Source: Vandiemenella viatica (taxonomy: Eukaryota > Arthropoda > Insecta > Orthoptera > Morabidae). From it: a stretch of 64,000 nt of DNA. Below the pieces are notes generated by a model. That model had not been told where the DNA came from. It saw nothing but the letters and a program-made list of their open reading frames with translations, and made no database searches. The DNA is taken from contig CM061921.1 in the NCBI GenBank assembly GCA_031002005.1, forward strand, positions 122,480,597-122,544,596, written 5' to 3'. Made by a program: the position numbers and the translations under genes. Below, in pieces: positions 11,368 to 20,432 of the stretch. Position 1 is the first letter of the stretch; the number at the start of each line of letters is the position of its first letter.

Positions 11368-12102
11368 CTATTTATTCACAAATGAATCAAATCCGTTGCG
11401 GTATCTCCCATGAAACATGTCGCAGTCATTGTCAATAACCAAAAATCCGTATTAATGCTCATTCCAGCAGTATCCACATAGGTTTTTAAACCCCTTGAAC
11501 GTCATATCGGTGTTGACGTGATCGTTTTAAATGTATTTGAGTTTCATATCGTCCTGTTTAAAGAGCACGATCAAGTTAGCATTGTCTCTAAACAACTGAT
11601 TCGGTATCCGGCTATATGTCTGACACAATTAAAAAGAATCCACTGATCTGTGTCTACCCAAGCAAAAGTAATCTCGAATATTATTCTGCTTCCCAGACGA
11701 AAAATCGTCAAACACAAAAACAGAATTTGATATAGCTTCACTTGGAGGAGGTACACTTTGATTAATACTAATAATGTCAAATACTAAATTTCTTTAATGG
11801 GTTCTAATATTTTCCCTAGTAACTGATACTTTGGCTGATACAACAACTTGGAAAACACGTATAAATTTTCAAATCTAAGTCCATTGGGGTGTTCCAGCAT
11901 GGAGAGCACAAGATTGGTTTTTCCCACAATTTGATGGGTGGCACACTATTGCCATCACTGTCTCAGGGAACAGAGGCCAGTTTTTCCGCCTAGCATTGGT
12001 GCCGGCAGCTTCAACATTACTCACGGGTAATGCGTCTTTCTGACGAACCACATATTGACAAGGTTTGGTTGTTGCTGCGGCTATATATAGGTGCTCGAAC
12101 AA
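11368..12102 (-). pseudogene. A32-like genome-packaging ATPase, broken
   Basis: Members of this FtsK/HerA family pump the genome into the capsid. The minus strand shows a P-loop remnant ending GKTNLVLSML near 11,905-11,930. It then shows a Walker B-like VFVFDDFS near 11,700, followed by IRDYFCLGRH, RDNANLIVLFKQDD near 11,560 and GRYRNGFDSF near 11,400. Several frameshifts and stops divide these. The N-terminal frame (11875-12102) starts MFEHLY but may not be authentic. It is divergent from the capsid genes that start at about 12.1 kb, so a bidirectional promoter is likely around 12.05-12.13 kb. Confidence 0.75.
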
Positions 12103-12123
12103 GTAAAGTAAATCAATCGGTAA

Positions 12124-12690
12124 TAATGCCTCATACGAAGAAGAGGAAGTGTCGTGGGTTTTTAAACAAGCTCATCGAAAAATGCCTTTTGATACGCATA
12201 TACCTGCATAGCAGTTTTGTGGCCCCGGTACTAAACTGGAAAAACGGTTGGCGCTTGGGCAGAAGAGTATCAACCAACTAGATGCAGCCTGCAGGGAACA
12301 CGACATTGCTTATGCACAGGAGGCAGATAGGGTCGAAGCAGATCGTATACTCGCCGAGTGGGTAGCAGACAGAATGAAGGCTAAAGATGCAAAGTTTGGT
12401 GAATGTGCAACGCCATTCTGGGTTAACAGGGCCATACGCGCCAAGTTAATGTTTGAGGGAGGGGGGGTGTTATGAAAAAGAAACCGATGAAGAAGAAGAA
12501 AAAGGGGGTATTCTTCCCTTAATACCATTATTTGCCGGCATGTCAGATGCCGGTGCTTTGGCATGGGATGTGGCAAATATTGTCAAAGCTGTCAGAGCGA
12601 CTAAAGAAGCGAATAAACAGTCGGCTGAGGAGAAACGATACAGGCACTTGCAATGAGGAGAAAGGGCCTATATTTGAAACCAAACCGGAT
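12124..12690 (+). pseudogene. PLA2-domain minor capsid protein
   Basis: A parvovirus-type phospholipase A2 core is visible: the calcium-loop FCGPGT at about 12,220-12,237, then LDAACREHDIAY at about 12,278-12,313 with the catalytic His-Asp pair. In parvoviruses this domain helps virions leave the endosome, and PLA2 domains are also known in adintovirus-like capsid genes. A basic start (MPHTKKRKCRGF, 12,126) precedes it in another frame. After a stop at 12,475 the C-terminal region continues with AGMSDAGALAWDVANIVKAV and a KQSAEEKRY tail. One stop lies just before the calcium loop and at least two frame changes occur. Confidence 0.85.
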
Positions 12691-12699
12691 AGATGGGTA

Positions 12700-13060
12700 A
12701 GGATAAAAAAAGTCGGTTCCGCCGCTGGCAGACTAAGATATACGAAGGCATGTAAAGCGTTTGTGCATACCCCATTTTCGGGTTGTTTTCATGCGTGATA
12801 CATTACCCAAAAAAAAAATCGTGAATGTGAATGTGGAATTGTGAAATTGGACAGCGCTGAAAATTCTGGAACACATAGGGTTGCTTACATCAAGTACGAA
12901 GATGGTGTAGTTAAATACTTCGACAGTTTCGGTGACTTACCTCACCCGTTGGAATTGCTGGGAACAGAATACTGTACAATGTGCAACAACACCAGAAATT
13001 TGTCACACATATATGTGGACATTTTTGTATAAAATTCCCAGTATGAAAATATATGACATT
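12700..13060 (+). pseudogene. Adenain-like cysteine protease (C5 family), broken
   Basis: Processes capsid proteins during maturation in relatives. The order of catalytic elements fits family C5: THRVAYIKYEDG with the His near 12,875, YFDSFGDLPHP with the acidic residue near 12,925, and CGHFC near 13,010-13,025 with the nucleophilic Cys. The last motif is read two bases out of frame with the first two, so a frameshift lies near 12,965. An upstream VFMRDTLP segment near 12,790 is likewise out of frame. It follows the PLA2 gene closely and precedes the penton gene. Confidence 0.85.
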
Positions 13061-13091
13061 AGTCTTCAACGAACCTTGAACAGGATAAAAC

Positions 13092-13772
13092 ATGTCTGTG
13101 ACACTCTGCTTTTCAGGCAACAGTTCAGTCTTTGGCTGTGATTACTTCCCACCGATAGATTTGAGCCAAGGCGATTACACGATCGGCTTGGTTAACTTTC
13201 AGACTTACAATTCGATTACGAATATATACAAATCAAATTGTTAATTTAGTTACGCGAGGAATAAGGTAGTTGACATACCCACAGTATCATATGATACTGA
13301 TGATTTGTAAAATTATTTAGTTCAGCACACTAAAAACGACAAGCTAGTAAATAGAGCAAACAACAACTCACTCAAGTGCGAGATTCAAACAGGTTTGGAA
13401 ATACACCTTGCTAAACCAAACTCAGTTGGATCTCTGGTCGGATTTTCGAAATGTGTATTAAAATCTGGATTTCACATCTCAGACTACGCTGTACAGATAT
13501 ACAAAGTTAACGCGACATGAATAGAGTGCAGCGTATATACAGGAAATTACGTCAACGATTAGCTAGGACATACACTACACGAGTTTTTTCCAACAGTGCC
13601 GCCATTTTACAAGTTTGTAGAAGCACCCGCCAATGTCATCTATCTACCCATCACAGTGAAAACTCTCAGCAATATCAACATTACAGTTGTCGACCATGAC
13701 ATTGATCTAGTGGATTTTAGAGGCGAAACTATTACTCTGAGACTACATGCAAAGAATGGGCGCTCGTTATAA
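13092..13772 (+). pseudogene. Penton-like (minor capsid) protein
   Basis: The start MSVTLCFSGNSSVF is followed by FPPIDLSQGDYTIGLVNFQTY. Later come a RANNNSLKCEI block, KPNSVGSLVGFS, HEFFPTVPPFYKF, and a C-terminal LVDFRGETITLRLHAKNGRS. The order and the position between protease and major capsid protein fit the vertex protein of Polinton/adintovirus relatives, expected to be a single jelly-roll. At least three in-frame stops and one frameshift (near 13,560) are present. The alternative is another conserved structural protein of the same family. Confidence 0.75.
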
Positions 13773-13862
13773 CAAGAAGCGTCAGTCATGATATTACAGT
13801 GAAACGATTAACACCTGAGAACGTGGTCTTCATACAGTCTTTAGGCTATACCGTTAAAAAAC

Positions 13863-15285
13863 ATGGATGAGGCGCTTGACATAACTTCCAGTGTGGAATT
13901 TGACGAGTCGGTGATCCGCAAACAATATTTTAGCCATCAGCCGCATACGCCAGCCACATTTAAGAACAATGATGAAATTCGGATACCTATTCAGAACCGA
14001 GACACATATACACAGCCGTGCGAAAGTTACTTGCATATTGAAGGAAGATTCATCAAATCAGATGAGTCAGGAGCTACAAATTCAATGGTATCACAAGTAC
14101 ATTGAAAACGCTTATTTCTACTGATCCTCAAAAACTGGTGTGCTGAACAACGCAGTAGGGGGGCAACGTGATCTTGGAAATGGCTACTTTGATGTATGTA
14201 TTCCATTAAGTATGGTTTTTGGTTTTTACGAAGACTCTAAAAGGATACTTGCAAATGTAAAACAAGAACTGATACTATAATGGATTTTGTTGTTTTCGCA
14301 AGCGTCATATTAATATAAATGCATACGAGATTATCGCTGCGATGCTGTACTCCTCCTTCTTCTTTTCCCGGCGTTTCAACCTAGTCTTAGGTCTTCTTCA
14401 GGGGTCGTGTGCCGATTCTGCTAGCCACCATGGTCTCCAGCAGATCATAATCTGTAGCAGATTCGGCATACGACCCCTGAAGAAGACCTAAGACTGGGTT
14501 GAAACGCCGGGAAAAGAAGAAGGAGGAGTATAGCAACGCAGCGATAATCCCGTAAGCATTTATATTAAGAACTGATACTGATTCGATCTTGCGACGATAC
14601 CAATTCATTTGTACAAGCCAATCCGCATCCCCAGAAAAGTAAATTTACTATTGGCAATCTCGCATGGGCAATGCTTCATTTGCAATTAGGTGAAAGAGAG
14701 AAACTATCTCTGCTTAAGATTGTAGACAGTGAGAACCCACTTCGAATAAATTTCAGAAGTTAGGATCTATTGGAGTACCCGTTACTGCTTATAAGTAAGA
14801 CTCAAATTTGGTCTTTGAAAACATCAAACGATATTGGAGAAACCCAGGTTCGTGGTTCTGGGATTTAAAAACAAAAAGGAAACGTAATGAGAAATTAAGT
14901 GCGGCCCTGTTTGACCACTGGAATCTCGCGAATGTCAGACTGTTCCTAAATGATGTGTCGTATCCGTACGAGAACATGAATCTAGACTTTAAGAAAAAAT
15001 CGAATCGCAGTGTTGTATGACATGTATGAAAGTTTCCAACAGTCTTTCTACGAACAAAGTCATCCTTTTCCTCTACTAAGCCGTGAACATTTCAGGATTG
15101 CACCTATCGCCGTAATCGACTTTTCACACCAAAATGAGTTGGTGAAACCGGGGCCTGTAGAAATTCGTATAGAATTTGATAGCAGTCATAATTTTCCAGC
15201 ATACACCGCCGCATACTGCCTGATTCTGCACAATTGGGTTGTAGAATACGTGCCTCTAACAAGTGTCGTGCGTAAGCTGACATAA
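13863..15285 (+). pseudogene. Major capsid protein (double jelly-roll), split by an insertion
   Basis: The start MDEALDITSSVEFDESVIRKQYF is at 13,863, truncated here by frameshift after about 80 codons. Conserved blocks follow: ESYLHIEGRFIKSD near 14,020 and FYEDSKRILANVKQEL just before the insertion. After the insertion come FTIGNLAWAMLHLQLGE, SAALFDHWNLANVRLFLND at about 14,900-14,955, and the C-terminal 15010-15285 frame with PLLSREHFRIAPIAVIDF and VVEYVPLTSVVRKL. It assembles the icosahedral shell in relatives. Bases 14,264-14,579 contain a later palindromic insertion with a 13-bp duplication. Other damage consists of small frameshifts. Confidence 0.88.
14277..14566. mobile_element. Palindromic Penelope-like (pLTR) insertion in the capsid gene
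   Basis: Flanked by an exact 13-bp duplication AAGAACTGATACT (14,264-14,276 and 14,567-14,579). The inserted sequence is an inverted repeat with arms of about 110 bp (14,312-14,422 and 14,456-14,566), a short loop and a one-sided 35-bp extension on the left. Each arm carries CTGAAGA, a short imperfect hairpin, then GAAACGCC with a CCC/GGG closing pair (14,474-14,511 in the right arm), resembling a minimal type-I hammerhead ribozyme. The arrangement mirrors the larger Penelope-like palindrome at 27.6 kb. Confidence 0.7.
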
Positions 15286-15319
15286 AACCAAGTAGCGCCA
15301 TTTATTACCAACCATTACC

Positions 15320-15835
15320 ATGCCGACCATCTTGCTGGACGCACAGGGATTCAAGAAGAAGAAGGATGGTGTGTTTATTTTCAAAGAAGTTGCTGTGTGT
15401 GAAATACGATCTGACAACATTATCTCTACACATTGTATTTCTGTGTCGTCACCATCGCGTGGAGGTGATGACCCAGTAGTTAGCTGGCTGACACATAATT
15501 ACAATAGAATACCTTGGAACGCTCATGGCGTTTCCTTGAGCAAGATGTGCACTATTCTACATGCGATAACCAACGAATGTGACTCAATTATTTACGTTAA
15601 AGGACGGGAGAAGGCTCGATGGTTCCAGCAAATTATCAGGAAGAAAGTATGCTACAACACAGAAGATTTAGGGTGTTCGCCACTGCAAGAAGTCAAGAAA
15701 AATAATTTGACAAAACTTTGTAACTTACTTATATTTTGTAATAATATGTGTGTTGCTGAAAATGTATTTTTAATCAGCCAATTGGTGGCTGATATAAAAG
15801 AATGTTTAAAAAATATATACTATCTTATTATTTAA
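15320..15835 (+). CDS. Intact 171-aa Polinton-associated ORF, unknown function
   Basis: A complete frame from ATG to stop in a largely decayed element, 35 bp downstream of the capsid stop. Features seen are an N-terminal TILLDAQGF start, HCISVSSPSRGGDD, SIIYVKGREKARWFQQII, a CYNTEDLGC segment and cysteines near the C-terminus. The pattern (acidic start, KG..K...W motif, late His/Cys region) recalls small conserved proteins next to capsid genes in arthropod Polintons and might be nuclease-like. I cannot assign an activity. It is the last gene before the right inverted repeat. Confidence 0.65.
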   Translation: MPTILLDAQGFKKKKDGVFIFKEVAVCEIRSDNIISTHCISVSSPSRGGDDPVVSWLTHNYNRIPWNAHGVSLSKMCTILHAITNECDSIIYVKGREKARWFQQIIRKKVCYNTEDLGCSPLQEVKKNNLTKLCNLLIFCNNMCVAENVFLISQLVADIKECLKNIYYLII

Positions 15836-16039
15836 TTAGGATAGGTGAAATAAACAAAAGAAAAACTAGCTTTAACCGTTCGTAGACCAGTGTTAAACTG
15901 GGGCTATATGACACCTCACTGACGTGTACATTATCAAAATTCAAATATATTAGCCCTTGCATATAACAAGTGGGGTAGTCATGAATCAGTTTCGTCGGCT
16001 GTGACGTCACGCGAGCAGCGGTACAGTCCGGCCGTCGGT

Positions 16040-16327
16040 GCGTCCTACTTATCGAGCCATGCGGAATTGTCCGAGGTCCTGCTGTACGCCTGGAATAGGC
16101 GTATTGAGATTACTGCTGTACACTGTCCGGCCGTCGGCTGACCTACTTAGCGTTTGGCAGTATCGTATTGAGACACGCTGTCGGAGATTGAGGTCACCTG
16201 GCGGTGCGCCTGGACCTGGCCACGCCCCCTGCACTTTGATTGGCTGACTCAAAAGCCCACCAACGGTTCCCATTGGCGAAACTTGGGATTTCCAGAAAAT
16301 TCCAAGGTATCTCGTTCCCCCTCTACT
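16040..16327 (-). repeat. Right terminal inverted repeat of the Polinton-like element
   Basis: Reverse complement of 4316-4592 with substitutions. Bases 16,040-16,170 also carry an internal duplication: CTGTAC...CGTATTGAG and GTCCGGCCGTCGG each occur twice. The outer end is CCCCCTCTACT at 16,317-16,327, followed by TATATC. Confidence 0.9.
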
Positions 16328-16822
16328 TATATCCAATTCTGTCAATGAAATTATAAGTCCACAAGCACGAAGTCCCTGGTAATAGCTAAGAGTACAAAAT
16401 TTTTGAACTCACGAGCTTGTCTGTCTGTTGGTAGTGACTGTGTGTGATGGTCGGGTTAGCGTCTGCCGCTAGAGCAGGTGCTCATAAAATCTGGGCCTAT
16501 CTCGGAGACTTCTGCTGTCCTCTGTTCTACTCACGTCCACATTCGTCGGTACATGAAAACATGCGTCAACAATTTGGTAAAACAACGGGGGAACAGATTT
16601 GATTCGCATAGACTTTCATTCCCGCACTTACAACTTTACTCGAGCTGTTCGTTACTAGAAGGTAAACGATTTCTAGCGCTGAAATTTTTTTAACATTTAA
16701 GCCCCACTCCTGTCTCCAGTTGGCCATCCTTTGCCCGCTGTAGTCGTCCGAGGTTACGTGTCTGGAGGTAATTTTCACAGTTCACTTCCTCGAAGATTCC
16801 TCTCGCTAAAAGCTTTATATAT

Positions 16823-17063
16823 ACCGAGCGTGGTGGGTGAGCAGTTAACGTTCTTGCCTCGCATTCGGGAGGACGCCGGTTTGAATCCCCGCCCGGACAT
16901 CAAGATTTGGGTTTTCCATGGTTTCCCCAAAACACTCCAGGCGAATGCCAGGATGCTTCCTTCAAAAGGCCATGGCCGAATTCCATAACGTTCGTGGTCT
17001 CCTGTTCCATCCCGCCTCTAATGACCTTGGCCGTCAACGACACGTAAAGCAATTTTAAAAAAA
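16823..17063 (+). mobile_element. tRNA-derived SINE (family A), near full length
   Basis: The head ACCGAGCGTGGTGGGTGAGC resembles an A-box region, and GGTTTGAATCCCC is the B box. The body has CCATGGTTTCCCCAAA and CTCCAGGCGAATGCCAGGAT, and it ends in an A-rich tail. The same body occurs at 35,147-35,365 (minus), 41,427-41,575, 44,577-44,797 (minus) and 45,300-45,420 (minus). Confidence 0.8.
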
Positions 17064-17404
17064 ATCCACACAGCACTTACTCATTACATTATTACACTTT
17101 CTATTTCTCTTAAAAACATCTACTATGAGGCATTTATGTATACAGGGCAGTAACGCATGGAGTTGAACAGTCCACGTGATAATCCAAAGAACTAGCACCG
17201 TTCCCACAGTATAACAAATGTAAACTGCGTTACACAAATTTATATTAATTAAGGCTGTACAAAAAAAACAAATAATTACATTGCTTATGCAAGTGCTCAC
17301 GGATATAAAGTGTTACACTATGTGACACTTCAAGCTAGGAAGTACTATTCCATGAACATTCAACAAGATCGGATGTTGCATATTTTATTATTGTTTTTAA
17401 TTGC

Positions 17405-17451
17405 GATGGAGCTAATGCTCCGGTGGGCAATCAACCTAGTAATCTAATTGC

Positions 17452-17491
<40 letters not shown>

Positions 17492-18212
17492 TTTCTTTTA
17501 TAATTGGAACGTTAAATTCATCCGCCCTCCCTTTTCTTTTCGGATTAACGACTTTTAATTTTAAATTCCTTAAGCGTTTTTGGTAAATTATTCATCACTT
17601 CACTTAATAATTTGTTCCAATCTCTGACACCCTTAACAGCAAAAGAATATTTTCCCATTCCCTTATGCATGAAATCGAGTGCCAGCTTGTGATCATGGTC
17701 GCCTTTCCCCTTCCATGCACTATTCCTATTTCTATGACCAATATCCCTCCAAGCCCCATCACCAACAAACATATGCTCTGTACATTCCCAGCACTCTCTT
17801 CAACCTTCCTCGTTTCTTCCAATGAGTCCCAATCCATCACCTTTATCATATCAGTTACTGACTTGGTCCTGCGATAATTTCCACAAACAACTCTAGCTGT
17901 TCTTCTTGGCACACCTTCCAACTCCTGTATTTGATAGCCAAAATGTGGGCCCCAATCTACACCACCATATTCAACCAATGGTCTGACCAAAGTTTCGTGA
18001 CACAACTTCCTAACTTCTCTGGTACATTCTCTCATCATCCTTTCCAGTAAATGTAGGATTTTGTAACCTTTTCCTGCCACCTGCCCAATGTGCTCTACCC
18101 AATTGAGTTTGTTATTAAACGTTATGCCAAGATACTTACACTTCAAGCTTTGTATGCTGTTTCCGCACAAATTCGCATATCCATAGTATGCGTTAACAGA
18201 ATATAGAAACAT
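17405..18212 (-). pseudogene. 3' end of LINE family A reverse transcriptase
   Basis: The frames 17604-18212 and 17545-17772 encode the post-RT region of a non-LTR retrotransposon: CKYLGITFNNKLNWVEHIGQVAGKG, the YRRTKSVTDMIK block and GVRDWNKL. The same segments occur in the LINE at 55.9-59.87 kb, including a matching 3' UTR (CACCGGAGCATTAGCTCCAT against CACCGGAGCGTGTGCTCCAT). It is a 5'-truncated dead copy. A (TA)n microsatellite (about 17,456-17,487) lies next to its 3' UTR. Confidence 0.85.
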
Positions 18213-18663
18213 TTCATATTGAATGGTTCGCTTGTGGCGGAGGTATAGAGAACTGGTCTCTAACCTTATACGAGCAGTTCATTTCAGTGTGCAAACGCAG
18301 AGCCTGACAGTGCCGGAAGAATATTTCAATGTCCTAATTTAAAATTACCACACATACAGTGTGCACAAAACCGTAATAACACTAGCCTGTTTTTATACTT
18401 TTGATGATTGATTCCCATGTATCTTGGTTCGCTGAACCCGAAAATGACCTTAGTTCAGTTTCATTAAGTCAGAATTTTTTTGTAATTCGCATTTAGCCAG
18501 ATTTGGTATATGACGAAAAGTATCAATATGAGACTGACTGACCGATTGAAATAGGTTTGTTTCGTATTGAACGTATTATTTTGTGGCTTATAATAAACAA
18601 TATAATGTAATATAATATAGAAATAGAATATATAATAGAAATTAGAAAATAGAACACTCGCCA

Positions 18664-19262
18664 TTTTAGTCGTTGTGTCGACGTCTCTTGGGACTAGCCA
18701 TGCTTTTTTTCAGGCTTCTCCGTGCATATGATCTTCTGGAATCATCTCGATGCAACATCCAGCAATAGTCCACTGTCATTAGTATTCCATCGGCTTGGTA
18801 ACGCTTTTCCATGTCTTTCATGTCTTGATGAAATATCTCACTCATTTCTTCACCAACTGCATCCAGATTTTCGGGAAAATAGTCTAAATGTGCATGTAGA
18901 AAATGAACCTTGAAACTCGTGGGACGGCCTAAATTTTGGTACTTCTGCAACATTGTCTCAAAGATAGACTTGAAATACGATCCTTCTTGTTGCCCTGAAA
19001 CTTGGTTACTACGTCTTTAAAGGCGACCCTGGCTTCTTTTACAGCAACTTCCATTTCTTTTTCAAAATTTCCATTTTTTAAACGTTTTCTAATGTCCGGA
19101 CCTATAGAGATACCCTCCGTTAGTTTTGCGGTTGACAATGCTGGAAATTTGCTACAAATGTACTGGAAACATTTACCATTTTTTGGTAATGCTTTCACAA
19201 ATTGCTTCATCAAGCCTAATTTGATGTGTAAGGGTGAAAGGAGAACTTTCGTCGACTAGATG
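18664..19262 (-). pseudogene. Multicopy insect coding unit, C-terminal part, split by hAT
   Basis: Frames 18929-19213 (LGLMKQFVKALPKNGKCFQYI, FPALSTAKLTEGISIGPDIRK) and 18666-18953 (SFKVHFLHAHLDYFPENL, EEMSEIFHQDMKDMEKRY, VDYCWMLHRDD) form one protein C-terminus in two frames. I recognise this block as a high-copy protein family in insect genomes, probably transposon-borne, without known function. Upstream coding sequence (GGYTKFP-like and EWDSRD) lies at about 22,853-22,960, beyond the hAT insertion, so the unit was interrupted by it. A basic tail (SPKRRRHND) precedes the stop. Confidence 0.6.
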
Positions 19263-19354
19263 AGAGTTTTTTGGTGCACTTTTTTACTCTACTTTCCAAT
19301 GAAAGTCATTGTGGCCATTATTTCCATGTCTCTGCTAGTGTTGCCCAAATGCAA

Positions 19355-19475
19355 GAACAAGACAAGACTTGGCCAGTCTTGGTCTTGGTCTTGCATCAAT
19401 ACACCTGGTCTTGGTCTTGGTCTTGGTATTGCACTCCCAGTCTTGGTCTTGGTCTTGGTCTTGCAGCAAGAGTCT
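19355..19475. repeat. Left subterminal TCTTGG array of the hAT element
   Basis: Tandem TCTTGG hexamers, interrupted by CACTCCCAG and CATCAATACACC, lie just inside the left end, preceded by CAAGAACAAGACAAGAC in the opposite orientation. Ac-like hAT elements carry short subterminal repeats that bind transposase, so this array may serve that role. Confidence 0.8.
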
Positions 19476-19649
19476 CGCAAGTCTTGCAATTACCTATTAG
19501 CCTGTCGCTATTTATTAAACGTTACTTTAGATATTAGAACAACGCAACAGAATAGGTATATTTTAAGCTTGAATTAACATAGCCATGGTAAAGACCAACC
19601 AAATTAATAAATGTCTAAACATTTCATGAGAAATTCAAAAAATCAACTG

Positions 19650-19730
19650 ACACCAGTTGGGGTTTGAACCCACGACCTAAGCGATCAGTGGCGATGCTCT
19701 AACTAACCAACTGAGCTATCAACTGTGTCC
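19650..19730 (-). mobile_element. tRNA-like SINE head
   Basis: On the minus strand, TAGCTCAGTTGGTTAGTTAG (A box, with an insertion) and GGGTTCAAACCCC (B box) give a tRNA-like segment starting GTTGATAGCTCAG. The D-arm spacing is irregular, so a SINE or tRNA pseudogene is more likely than a working tRNA gene. Confidence 0.6.
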
Positions 19731-20432
19731 CGCGGGAGTCAGTCTGTTTCTTAATAAACGTTTACATTTAATAATCTTCAATGTACTAAAACATGGTATA
19801 AACATATAGAAAACAAATTAATGACATTAACTTGACTGTATTATAAACAACATTATCTGTCTAGAAAGAGATTGATAGACCCTCACCTTAAATGAAATGG
19901 AATAAAATAATTATACAATTTACTGAATTTACCATTTATTTCAATAAAAATACAACACAAATGAAATTACAGAACAGTACACAATAGCTGACATTACTGT
20001 TACTTTATATTAATTCTTTTGTGAATATATAAATGCAGTAAAAGAAAAGGATTGTGAAGCGAGTCTTCTTCATTATTTGTAGTGTCCTGCATTTCGCTCC
20101 TATGTAGCTTCCATAATAATAGGGAACATGCAGTTATAATAATTATGGTATTTTGTCATTAAAATGTTAAAAAAAATATAAAACAAAGACTACAGCAACA
20201 TTTTAATTTTGGTTAATATTGATTTTTTACAATAATTTCGATTTTATGTTACTTGAAACGGAACGTATTTTAAAACACCAATCAACGTCTAGTGACGTCA
20301 CTACTGTTATGACAGCTTATTGTTGTCAAAGAGAACATTGTTTTATTGAGAAAATTATTTGTATTTTTCAATAAAAATGGAAGTCAGATTTAAAAAGCGG
20401 ACTCCAGGAATTTACCGAAAGTCAGTGTAGAT

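Larger units (their letters stand above)
4316..16327 (+). mobile_element. Polinton/adintovirus-like endogenous element (Maverick)
   Basis: A self-synthesising DNA transposon or integrated midsize dsDNA virus of 12,012 bp. Both ends begin AGTAGAGGGGGAAC when read inward, giving the AG...CT termini typical of Polintons. The flanking 6 bp are TGTATC on the left and TATATC on the right, five of six matching, as expected for the 6-bp duplication made by the integrase. Contents are protein-coding relics for a family-B DNA polymerase, retroviral-type integrase, packaging ATPase, adenain-like protease, PLA2 minor capsid protein, penton-like and double-jelly-roll major capsid proteins. Most genes carry frameshifts or stops, so this copy is a dead fossil. 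Polinton and adintovirus share this gene set; the name depends on phylogeny. Confidence 0.93.

Noticed and set aside
14387..14608. 73-codon minus-strand frame
   Set aside because: Crosses the palindromic insertion and is a by-product of its inverted arms.
17456..17487. (TA)n run as a regulatory signal
   Set aside because: Simple microsatellite at a LINE 3' end; no regulatory evidence.
19650..19730. Functional tRNA gene
   Set aside because: A and B boxes are present, but the D-arm spacing is irregular and no full cloverleaf is evident; SINE or tRNA pseudogene is more likely.
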